From assembly GCA_017526985.1 (NCBI GenBank), contig JAFXQR010000179.1, forward strand, positions 106,331 through 170,330: a stretch of DNA of 64,000 nt, written 5' to 3'. Source of the stretch: Lachnospiraceae bacterium. Lineage in GTDB: Bacteria; Bacillota; Clostridia; Lachnospirales; Lachnospiraceae. Shown here one piece after another: positions 31,995-39,290 of this stretch. Both the position numbers and the translations under genes were made by a program. The number at the start of each line of letters is the position of its first letter. Positions within the stretch are counted from its first letter, which is position 1. Below the pieces are notes generated by a model. That model saw only the letters and a program-made list of their open reading frames with translations. It was not told the origin of the DNA and made no database searches.

Positions 31995-33275
31995 TTAGAT
32001 AGCCGCGGGAACGTCGGGGCTTGCCCCGATGAGGAGCGGCGTCCTCCTTTCACAAAGTATGTTTTTGCGAGTTTCTATAAGACTAAGCTTTTTAAAACTT
32101 AACTGTTCATTGATTTTTGTTCCATCCAGGTGACGTATAGCAAATCTCCCGTCTGCCCTGCGTCCAAAGATAAAACATTTCTCATGCCGATACAGTACCT
32201 TATCAAACAGTCTAAATCCTTTGACCATATATGGGGCTTGATTACGTTTCCTGATACCACCTTTAAATATGGTATTTTTATGGATCTGTCGATTATGGCA
32301 GCGGATCTTACGTTGGTAATAAACTACGTTATCGGATACTGCTTGTAGATTGCTGCTGATACACCGAGCATCAATATAATGCGCTTTAGGCAGGTTATTG
32401 CTGATTCGGGTATGTTTAGTGATGTATCCATAAGTCAGATGTACATTAAAATACGTCTCCTTTAGTTTGTTATAAAAAGTCCATCGCATGATTCCCATAA
32501 AGGCAGCGTCCCTAAACGACATACCCCTGTGTATTGTTTTGGGGAGTGTGACCTTCCCGGCATGATAGCCTTTATGGCAGGTTTCACATAAGGTTATAAG
32601 ATTTTTGGGTGCATCGCCACCAGTCTTGCGTGACTCAATATGATGTACATTTAACACCTTATCCTTAGATTTCCCTCTACAGCACTGACAAACGTGTCCG
32701 TCACGGAACAATACATACTCCCGTGCGTTCCAGAAGCCCATCTGCTCACCTTGTTGGTACTCAGTACCGGATATGTCGGGATTTTTGAGCTTTTGCGTAT
32801 CAAAGGCTGCTACTTCCACAATGATTTTTGATACCGGCAGGATCTCGTATACCTTACGTACCACTGTAAGATGCGTATCGACTTTCTCCTGTACGGATGG
32901 CGCAAGCCAGCCTTGATGCTTGGAGTGTGTACGGTTATCAAACCGCGCCTGACGGTACCTTGTCTTACGGTTTCTTCTGGTACGTCGGTTCTGTCTACGA
33001 GTAGACAACAGTTCCACGATATCATTACGCAGAGTTACCTCTGCCTCGTATAAAACTGTTGCCTCCGTTGTCGCAGACACGCCGATCGTCTTGCTCCCGG
33101 CATCAATACCGAGTGATACAACTTGCGTATGAGTCGTGCTCTCATACATCAGTTGTATTGTAAACGGACAGCGCTTAACTACCTTAGCCTGCTTAGATTT
33201 TAGCAGGCGCCTTACTTTACCATACCGCATGGTCGGCATAAGCGGCTGTCCGGTTTTACTTAATACGTATACCAT
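31995..33275 (-). CDS. iscB: IscB RNA-guided DNA endonuclease
   Basis: 426 residues, standard IscB length. N-terminal PLMP domain (TGQPLMPTMRYGKVRRLL), RuvC-I with catalytic Asp (VSLGIDAGSKTIGVS, about 54-68), Arg-rich bridge helix (RRQNRRTRRNRKTRYR), RuvC-II with Glu (IIVEVAAFD), an HNH domain with two CxxC pairs and NVHHIESRKTGG, and RuvC-III (HYIDARCI). All nuclease residues seem intact. It cuts DNA matching the ωRNA guide and is the Cas9-lineage ancestor family. Confidence 0.93.
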   Translation of the reverse strand: MVYVLSKTGQPLMPTMRYGKVRRLLKSKQAKVVKRCPFTIQLMYESTTHTQVVSLGIDAGSKTIGVSATTEATVLYEAEVTLRNDIVELLSTRRQNRRTRRNRKTRYRQARFDNRTHSKHQGWLAPSVQEKVDTHLTVVRKVYEILPVSKIIVEVAAFDTQKLKNPDISGTEYQQGEQMGFWNAREYVLFRDGHVCQCCRGKSKDKVLNVHHIESRKTGGDAPKNLITLCETCHKGYHAGKVTLPKTIHRGMSFRDAAFMGIMRWTFYNKLKETYFNVHLTYGYITKHTRISNNLPKAHYIDARCISSNLQAVSDNVVYYQRKIRCHNRQIHKNTIFKGGIRKRNQAPYMVKGFRLFDKVLYRHEKCFIFGRRADGRFAIRHLDGTKINEQLSFKKLSLIETRKNILCERRTPLLIGASPDVPAAI

Positions 33276-33613
33276 GGTATTTTATACCCTGCGGTACTCC
33301 TTTCGTGGATTGATAAGTTTTATACTGTAAGTCGGTACTTATCAGACCGTCGTGCCACAGGCACATGCCTTCGCCAATGTTATGGAGAGGTTTTATGTAC
33401 GCAACACGATTCCTATACCGTAGAATTGTTTAATTACGTATCGTAGAGCGGCGAATTAGGCATTACGTCCGCCGGTACCTATTTACGATGATCACATTCT
33501 CTCCTAACGTAGTGCTAGAAGTATAGCTGTTCTACCTTACTATCCGCTGCACTCAGGCTACTCACTCCGGGTTGCTAGGCAACCCCACGGGCTTGCCCAT
33601 GGGTATTAGTGAG
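33276..33613 (-). ncRNA. Predicted ωRNA (HEARO-type) of IscB
   Basis: The 340 bp 5' of iscB lack ORFs and are rich in stems: CTCACT/AGTGAG closing CCCATGGGC/GCCCGTGGG and GGGTTGC/GCAACCC hairpins, then longer pairings (ATAAGTACCGAC and others). Known IscB ωRNAs lie here with the guide at their 5' end. The guide would be the flank 33614-33633 on the minus strand, covering the displaced ribosome site. Confidence 0.75.
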
Positions 33614-33643
33614 ATCTGTCTCCTTCGTCACTGCCTGTACATC

Positions 33644-33666
33644 TATATGAAAAAAGATTTTTCACC
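33644..33666 (-). promoter_or_regulatory. CATATA-motif promoter upstream of the ωRNA
   Basis: GGTGAAAA exactly 17 bp before CATATA. Originally the promoter of the 31746-31358 unit; now it transcribes into the ωRNA and iscB first. Confidence 0.75.
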
Positions 33667-34010
33667 TAAAAAGACCGAGCCATATATTTTACTGAAATAC
33701 AATTATATTGGTAAAAGTATCGCAGGCTGTATCTCATGACTGAAATCACAAGTGTTAACCTGCGTATTCATAAAATTACAAACTTTTACCCATTCTTTTT
33801 TTATACAAAAAGAGCCAATAATCGATCACTGTTTTTGTTCTTCCAGATCTGTTTAAAAGTAATATTATATATATAATAGTGAGCAAATTTTGGCTCTTTT
33901 TCTTAGTGTAGCTTTTTTCTGGCTCTTTTTTTTTGTGGTTATCCTTTCCCAGTAGCGGTAGCTCCCGATTATTGCGGTTTTGTATGAACATCACATCAAT
34001 ATATAGTAGC
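33667..34010. other. Intergenic region without convincing gene
   Basis: AT-rich. AAAAAGAGCCA at about 33819 and TGGCTCTTTTT at about 33891 could pair across a ~65-bp loop, and a second GGCTCTTTTT copy follows, so a bidirectional terminator or a small RNA is possible. A 72-codon frame at 33776-33994 has no ribosome site and looks spurious. Confidence 0.4.
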
Positions 34011-34033
34011 CGTTAAATTTTATTTTTCATATA
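34011..34033 (+). promoter_or_regulatory. CATATA-motif promoter on the plus strand
   Basis: CGTTAAAT exactly 17 bp before CATATA, 57 bp before clpX. It shows that the motif flips with gene direction. Confidence 0.8.
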
Positions 34034-34090
34034 CCTTTGACAAGGCGAGATGCCGGTTAAAATCATAATCAGAGAGGAACCCAAAAAAAG

Positions 34091-35152
34091 ATGGATAACG
34101 CACTTGTATATGAAGAGAATTTTCAGCCGGAAGCCAATACGATCACCCTTCCGACCCCGTTAGAGATCAAAAACTATCTGGATGGCCGTGTGATCGGTCA
34201 GGACGAGGCAAAGAAGATCATCTCCGTCGGTATCTACAACCACTACAAAAGGATCGTATCAGGCAGAACCGATATCAAGAAGTCCAATATTTTGATGATC
34301 GGACCTTCCGGTGTTGGTAAGACTGAGATCGCCAAAACCGTGTCTGAAGTGATCGGAGTTCCCTTTGTAATCTGTGACGCTACCACCGTAACCGAAGCCG
34401 GTTATGTTGGTGATGATGTGGAAAATATGATCCTGCGTCTTCTGCAGGCGTCCAACATGAATGTTGCTCTGGCAGAACAGGGGATCATCTATATTGATGA
34501 GATCGATAAGATCGCCAGAAAATCAGAAAGCACCTCAATCACCAGAGATGTATCCGGAGAAGGTGTACAGCAGGCGCTGCTTAAGATCCTGGAAGGATCT
34601 GACGTAGATGTGGCGCTTACGATGGGACGTAAGAACCCGAATACTCCGAACCGTGTCCGGGTAAATACCGAGAACATTCTCTTTATCTGCGGCGGTGCTT
34701 TTGAAGGTCTGACAATGAAAAAGGTGGAGAAAAAGCGTGCGCTTGGCTTTACGGCACAGGATACCGTAGAAGAAAAGAAGCCGGAGATCGACTCTAAGAT
34801 CCTGGAGAAACAGGGGTTAATCCCGGAACTGATTGGCCGTCTTCCGATCGTGGCGACCCTGGATCCGCTTACTGAGGATGAGTTAAAACGTATCCTGGTG
34901 GAGCCGAAGAACTCGATCACCAAGCAGTATTCTGACCTGCTTTCTATGGATGGCGCAGAACTGGTTTGGACGGATGAAGCGCTTACAGCGATCGCAAAGA
35001 AAGCTCAGGAGCGTGGTACCGGAGCCAGAGGCTTAAAGTCCATCATTGAAAAAGAAATGACGGATCTGATGTTTGAGATCCCTGGCTCTGATTTTAGCGG
35101 CAAGGTAATTATTACCGCAGATGATGACGGAAATATCATCGTGGGCAGATAG
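34091..35152 (+). CDS. clpX: ClpX-like AAA+ unfoldase lacking the zinc-binding domain
   Basis: 353 residues versus about 420 in chromosomal ClpX. It begins directly at the AAA+ region ([22 protein letters not shown]). Walker [10 protein letters not shown], pore loop GYVGDD, Walker B IIYIDEID and the arginine/sensor segment [11 protein letters not shown] are present. KKRALGF contains the (I/L)GF loop that docks ClpP. The absent N-terminal zinc domain normally binds adaptors and substrates, so it should recruit host ClpP with altered substrate choice (inference). First of three co-directional genes. Confidence 0.9.
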   Translation: MDNALVYEENFQPEANTITLPTPLEIKNYLDGRVIGQDEAKKIISVGIYNHYKRIVSGRTDIKKSNILMIGPSGVGKTEIAKTVSEVIGVPFVICDATTVTEAGYVGDDVENMILRLLQASNMNVALAEQGIIYIDEIDKIARKSESTSITRDVSGEGVQQALLKILEGSDVDVALTMGRKNPNTPNRVRVNTENILFICGGAFEGLTMKKVEKKRALGFTAQDTVEEKKPEIDSKILEKQGLIPELIGRLPIVATLDPLTEDELKRILVEPKNSITKQYSDLLSMDGAELVWTDEALTAIAKKAQERGTGARGLKSIIEKEMTDLMFEIPGSDFSGKVIITADDDGNIIVGR

Positions 35153-35162
35153 GGGGAGGATT

Positions 35163-35543
35163 ATGACGGTTGGTGAATTAAAAGAAGCTCTGAAGAAGTT
35201 TCCGGACAATATGGAAGTGATCACCAAAAAGGAAAGCTGCAAAGCAGCGTCCCTTGGAAAGGGCAGCAGCTACGCTGCGCCCCTTGGAAAGGAAGAAGGT
35301 TTTGGCAATGCCGGAGAAATATTTGCAGTAAAATTAGACTCCTATTCTTTCTTTGGAAAAAATATTCCGTGTGTGCTTCTGACAGACAGCTGCGGGGATG
35401 AAAATGAAGAAGAGAAAGATCTGGAGCAGCTTACAAACTGGTTGAATACCGGAGAGACAAAGAAGCCGGAAGCTCCGGAAAAACCCGCCCCGAAGATCAA
35501 TGCTGCAGAACTCTGGGGAGATTATGATGATGAAGACGACTAA
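35163..35543 (+). CDS. Hypothetical protein with two in-frame hairpin-repeat peptides
   Basis: 126 residues from ATG at 35163 (GGGGGAGG upstream). MTVGELKEALKKFPDNMEV is followed by KESCKAASLGKGSSYAAPLGK, encoded by two 30-bp hairpin repeats, then a strand-rich core and a Pro-rich acidic tail. The MTVGELKEAL start is shared with many small phage and plasmid proteins. Unknown. Confidence 0.7.
   Translation: MTVGELKEALKKFPDNMEVITKKESCKAASLGKGSSYAAPLGKEEGFGNAGEIFAVKLDSYSFFGKNIPCVLLTDSCGDENEEEKDLEQLTNWLNTGETKKPEAPEKPAPKINAAELWGDYDDEDD
35231..35290 (+). repeat. Two 30-bp hairpin repeats in coding sequence
   Basis: Arms GCTGC/GCAGC and GCAGC/GCTGC with loops AAA and TAC, separated by CCCTTGGAAA-type spacers; in frame in the 35163 gene. 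Confidence 0.85.
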
Positions 35544-35562
35544 ACCCAGGGGGTAGAAAACT

Positions 35563-35901
35563 ATGGAAAAAGCATTGTATGACAAGATCAAGCGATATAA
35601 CCGGAGACGCCGGGAGATCGACGAATTAAAACAGGAAATCGCATCCGATCTGTTCCACGGATATATGATCGATGAAAACCGGGTATGTATTATGGATGGA
35701 AAAGCCAGGCGGCCGTATTCGGATGACGGGGTGATCCCGATTTATGAATGGGGTTCCAGACGCTTTGATCTGGCAAATCTGGAGGCACTGATCTCCTATA
35801 TCGAAGAGTATCGTAAGCAGAATGGGGAAGACCCTGATCTGCCGACGATACACAAGCATTTTAAAGAGATCGAAGAAAAAATGCTATTGGACGAGTTCTA
35901 A
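35563..35901 (+). CDS. Hypothetical protein
   Basis: 112 residues, basic N-terminal helix (KIKRYNRRRREIDELKQE), then mixed fold and acidic C-terminus. GGGGG before the ATG. Last gene of the clpX unit. Confidence 0.7.
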   Translation: MEKALYDKIKRYNRRRREIDELKQEIASDLFHGYMIDENRVCIMDGKARRPYSDDGVIPIYEWGSRRFDLANLEALISYIEEYRKQNGEDPDLPTIHKHFKEIEEKMLLDEF

Positions 35902-35912
35902 AGAAAAAGATA

Positions 35913-35945
35913 ATGGCCGGAATATTCCGGCCATTTCTTATTTTA
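35913..35945. terminator. Terminator between convergent genes
   Basis: ATGGCCGGAAT/ATTCCGGCCAT palindrome with a T-rich tail; the TnpB element is inserted at its T-run. Confidence 0.85.
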
Positions 35946-36058
35946 ACACGCCGTGAGCAAGAACCCCCGCCTCTAAACAAAGCGTAGGTAATGGAACGAA
36001 TTGCGAGTAATACGGCGTTTAGATTGAATTTGGAACAAATGTTTAGTATAATAAATAT

Positions 36059-37195
36059 ATGAATAAAGCAATCAAATATAGAATATATCCTACAACTGAT
36101 CAATCTGTTATGTTTGCCAAGACCTTTGGCTGTTGTCGCAAGGTTTACAATCTTATGCTTTCTGATAAAATTGAAGGCTACAAGGCTACTGGTAAGTTTC
36201 CTACTGTTACACCTGCTAAGTATAAGAACGATTATCCGTATCTTAAAGAAGTGGATAGCCTTGCTCTTGCCAACAAGCAGATGAATTTGCAAGAGGCGTT
36301 CCGTAATGCATTTAGTAAGTCACGTAAAAAGAAAAACGGGTTCCCTAAATTCAAGTCTGCAAAGCATAGTCGTAAGTCATATACTACGAACAATCAACAT
36401 GGGACGGTTACCATCATAGACAACAAATATATCAAGCTTCCTAAGATTGGCAAGGTAAAAGCTGTTATTCATCGTATTCCTGACAGTAGTTGGATTATCA
36501 AATCCGCTACCGTATCACAGGAATCAGACAACAAATACTATATATCTGTACTTTTTGAGTATGATAATGTCGTAAATTCTTATATAGCAGACAAAACTAA
36601 CGCTATCGGATTAGACTATGCTTCTGACGGTTTATATATAGATAACAACGGAAATGTAGGCACCAATCACAAATATTATCGTAAAAGCCATGATAAACTT
36701 GCCAAAGCACAACGCAGATTGTCTCGCATGCAAGGTTCTAAAAAGCATGAGGATAAATCTGCCAACTATATTAAGCAACTCCGTAAAGTAAACAGAATCC
36801 ATAGACACATAGCTAATCAGCGTTTAGATAACCTACATAAAATATCTACCGAGATAGCCAATCGGTATGATGTTGTCTGTGTGGAATCGCTGAACATGAA
36901 GTCTATATCCAATAAAGATTTTGGTAACGGCAAAGCCACTCTTGATAACGGATACGGTATGTTTTTATCTATGCTTAAGTATAAGCTATCAGATAGAAAT
37001 AAGTATCTCGTAAAAGTAGATAAGTGGTTTCCGTCATCACAAATCTGTCATTGTTGCGGCACACTACATCCTGAAATGAAGGATTTGGTCATCCGTACGA
37101 TGAAATGTGATTGTGGACTTACAATAAGTCGTGACCAGAACGCTGCTATCAATATCTTACGTGAAGGTTTACGACTACTGACTGTAGTAGCTTAA
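36059..37195 (+). CDS. tnpB: TnpB RNA-guided DNA endonuclease
   Basis: 378 residues, usual length. Catalytic RuvC residues are all visible: Asp in IGLDYASDG (about 182), Glu in VVCVESLNMK (about 277), Asp in SRDQNAAINI (near 361). A CHCCG...CDCG zinc finger lies between the last two. TnpB, the Cas12 ancestor family, cuts DNA matching the guide at the 3' end of its ωRNA, next to a transposon-adjacent motif. The coding start is close to the left end; a weak promoter may lie at 36040-36058. Confidence 0.93.
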   Translation: MNKAIKYRIYPTTDQSVMFAKTFGCCRKVYNLMLSDKIEGYKATGKFPTVTPAKYKNDYPYLKEVDSLALANKQMNLQEAFRNAFSKSRKKKNGFPKFKSAKHSRKSYTTNNQHGTVTIIDNKYIKLPKIGKVKAVIHRIPDSSWIIKSATVSQESDNKYYISVLFEYDNVVNSYIADKTNAIGLDYASDGLYIDNNGNVGTNHKYYRKSHDKLAKAQRRLSRMQGSKKHEDKSANYIKQLRKVNRIHRHIANQRLDNLHKISTEIANRYDVVCVESLNMKSISNKDFGNGKATLDNGYGMFLSMLKYKLSDRNKYLVKVDKWFPSSQICHCCGTLHPEMKDLVIRTMKCDCGLTISRDQNAAINILREGLRLLTVVA

Positions 37196-37339
37196 AATCA
37201 AATATTACAGTAGGGATGGAGCAGCCCGAACTTATACACCTGTGGACATTGTGTAAGACATTGAGTTACATATAATCGTAACCGATGCGGTAGTGGTTGA
37301 AGCAGGAAGCTCCGACTTCTATAAGTCGGAGTAGTTCAC
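37080..37339 (+). ncRNA. Predicted ωRNA (reRNA) of TnpB
   Basis: In this family the ωRNA covers the end of tnpB and the right end. The sequence ends with GAAGCTCCGACTT, loop, AAGTCGGAGTAGTTCAC, a typical terminal stem. The guide would be 37340 onward (about 16-20 nt). The 5' end is a guess. Confidence 0.65.
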
Positions 37340-37813
37340 AAAGAACGAAAGAATGATCAGGATCAGACACAGGATACAGAACCCGCCGTACAGCGCCATC
37401 CGCAGCTTCGGGTTTGTGATATGGGTGTCAATCCAGTTTTCCAGCTTATGGGTTTCCGTATACGGCTTGTTTTTTGCATCCTTATCGTACCCCAGGCGTT
37501 CGAAAATCGTATCACCTTTCAGATTGGATTTGTTCAGGTTCAGCTCAAAAAATCCACGCTTCTCGTTTTTCAGAGCCTCTGCCTCTTCTGCTTTTTCCTG
37601 GTATTTCTCCTGCATCTCCTTCATCTGTTTCAGATGTTTTTCGTAGATGCTGTTTTGTTTGAAGATGGAATTCTGCAGCTCTTCGTCCGATACTTCATCG
37701 AGATAATCCGATGTATCCTGATAATCATCGAACACATCATCATCTTTGTTATCGATACTGTATACTTCAGAAGGATCAAACTCTTCCATTGTGTCAAATA
37801 CTTCTTCGCTCAT
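37319..37813 (-). CDS. Tail-anchored coiled-coil membrane protein, C-terminus supplied by the TnpB element
   Basis: 164 residues. Acidic N-terminus, coiled coil at about 60-85 (HLKQMKEMQEKYQEKAEEAEAL), C-terminal membrane helix (GGFCILCLILIILSFFV). GGAGG before the ATG. The last six residues (VNYSDL) and the TAG are encoded by the right end of the TnpB element. Without the element the frame would read FFLK then TAA. Confidence 0.7.
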   Translation of the reverse strand: MSEEVFDTMEEFDPSEVYSIDNKDDDVFDDYQDTSDYLDEVSDEELQNSIFKQNSIYEKHLKQMKEMQEKYQEKAEEAEALKNEKRGFFELNLNKSNLKGDTIFERLGYDKDAKNKPYTETHKLENWIDTHITNPKLRMALYGGFCILCLILIILSFFVNYSDL

Positions 37814-37838
37814 AGAAAACCTCCGTATACTATACTTT

Positions 37839-37861
37839 TATATGAAAAATATTATTTTACA
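37839..37861 (-). promoter_or_regulatory. CATATA-motif promoter
   Basis: TGTAAAAT exactly 17 bp before CATATA, 26 bp before ATG 37813. Confidence 0.8.
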
Positions 37862-37890
37862 GAAAAAGGAGTGGTTTCCCACTCCTTGCT
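37862..37890 (-). terminator. Rho-independent terminator
   Basis: AAGGAGTGG/CCACTCCTT hairpin and T-run downstream of the 37914 gene. Confidence 0.85.
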
Positions 37891-37913
37891 TTTTTCTGGT
37901 ATTTGCCACCGCA

Positions 37914-39290
37914 TCAGTCGTAATCCATATCATCCATACTGTGGATGTATTCTGCATCCTGCCATGCATCCGCCCAGATGCTTACCAGCCGATCGATCAG
38001 CTCGTCCGGGACTTCATCAAAGTCAAGACCTACGCTTGGGGCGGTGATCACATCATTAAGATATTGATTTAATCCGTGTTCTTTATCGTATTGGATGGCA
38101 CTCTTGTATGCAAGGTCTTCCATGTTCTGATACCATTCCTGGAATTCCGGGTCACCATCATCTACGCTTTCAAAGAACTCATCGGGATCTTCACTATATG
38201 GATACCCAGCGCTGCCGCCATAATCCTCCGGATCCAGATAATCGGCGATCGACATCTGACCGTCAATATAGTCCTCATCGCTTCCGGTTACCCGCTCCTG
38301 GGCAGAGGAGTGCCCGAAGATCGGATGATAGATACTCGGATATTCTTCTGTCCAGCTGGATCCCCAATAGCTGAAAAACTTCTTCTTGCGGAATTCGGTA
38401 TCTTCTGCCCGTTTTACATAAGCGTCTTTTTCCTCCGCCAGAGCTTCCACTTTTTCCGGATAGGTGTTGGTCAGTACATAGCACATCTGTGCCAGGGATG
38501 CGCAATAGCCATACATTACCGCCTCTTTTGTATAAAGACCGGAATCTGAATGCATACTGCCATCTGTCGGCAGATCCATCGAGAAAGACAGACATTTCTG
38601 CTTTGCATAGAAGTAGGATTCATCTGCCGCAGTAAGTTCTGTGGACCGATAAGATTTTGGAAGAAAGGAATTATCGTCTTTTTTGTACATCCGAACAACT
38701 TCGAAGGATTGCTTTTCGCCTTCAATCTGGTAGATTGTATTCAGAAAACGGGTACGGTCTTCTTCTGCCGGAGCTGTCAAACCTTCGACGGTGAATAGAC
38801 GGTCATTATCATAACCTTCGTCTGTTACATCCAAAACAATAACATCCGGTGCCTGACCGGTACGGTTTCTGACATAGGCATAGGAGAACTCCGCTCCGGT
38901 ATTCCTTCCGGATTCCTCTTCTGCGGTAAAGGAGAAGTACACATTCTTTGGGATCTCGTGATTGAGCATCAGGTCCACGCTGGCTCCATTTGTACCGAGG
39001 TTATCGTAGGTTCCCTTAAAGTAATGCGTTTCCTCATCCAGCTCAGAAAACGGATGCTGAATATCTTTTACGATATCCGCATGGGAGGAGACCAGAAGTG
39101 CTTTTTTGCCCCATTCCATCTCTTCCTGGCCAAAGATCCAGGCGTGATCGCTTTTCTTGATCAGATGGAATGGACTGCCTTCCCGCTGCAGCACTTCATC
39201 GATTTTTTCCAGCTTATCGGTTACCTTAAAGCCATGTTTGTTTGATCTGGCCGGAAGAGCGATCTCTTCCAAAATATCTTTGATATCCAT
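37914..39290 (-). CDS. M20/M28/M42-like zinc peptidase homologue
   Basis: 458 residues. ALLVSSHADIV, GTYDNLGTNG, SFTAEEESG, VLDVTDEGYDND and later HSDSGLYTKEAV fit the His, Asp, Glu, Asp and His metal ligands of di-zinc aminopeptidase folds, spread over about residues 65-260. From about 300 there is an unrelated acidic, aromatic-rich extension. Likely a peptidase or amidohydrolase. The ATG overlaps the stop of the gene upstream. Confidence 0.65.
   Translation of the reverse strand: MDIKDILEEIALPARSNKHGFKVTDKLEKIDEVLQREGSPFHLIKKSDHAWIFGQEEMEWGKKALLVSSHADIVKDIQHPFSELDEETHYFKGTYDNLGTNGASVDLMLNHEIPKNVYFSFTAEEESGRNTGAEFSYAYVRNRTGQAPDVIVLDVTDEGYDNDRLFTVEGLTAPAEEDRTRFLNTIYQIEGEKQSFEVVRMYKKDDNSFLPKSYRSTELTAADESYFYAKQKCLSFSMDLPTDGSMHSDSGLYTKEAVMYGYCASLAQMCYVLTNTYPEKVEALAEEKDAYVKRAEDTEFRKKKFFSYWGSSWTEEYPSIYHPIFGHSSAQERVTGSDEDYIDGQMSIADYLDPEDYGGSAGYPYSEDPDEFFESVDDGDPEFQEWYQNMEDLAYKSAIQYDKEHGLNQYLNDVITAPSVGLDFDEVPDELIDRLVSIWADAWQDAEYIHSMDDMDYD

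Larger units (their letters stand above)
31992..33613 (-). mobile_element. IscB-encoding IS element (IS200/IS605 superfamily, no TnpA)
   Basis: Comprises the ωRNA region and the iscB gene, ending in a CGGGGC/GCCCCG hairpin near 32010-32040. The left boundary is placed just before ATG 31991 and the right one at the end of a CTCACT/AGTGAG stem. No transposase is present, so movement would need one in trans. Confidence 0.75.
35947..37339 (+). mobile_element. TnpB-only IS605-type element
   Basis: Left end CACGCCGTGAGCAAGAAC follows TTTAA, a typical transposon-adjacent motif. The right end is the TCCGACTT...AAGTCGGAG hairpin plus TAGTTCAC. No tnpA. Rejoining the flanks gives a plausible original 3' end of the 37319 gene. 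Confidence 0.75.

Noticed and set aside
33776-33994. 72-codon minus-strand frame between iscB and clpX
   Set aside because: No ribosome site, Lys/Asn-rich low complexity, and overlaps the possible hairpin; treated as non-coding.
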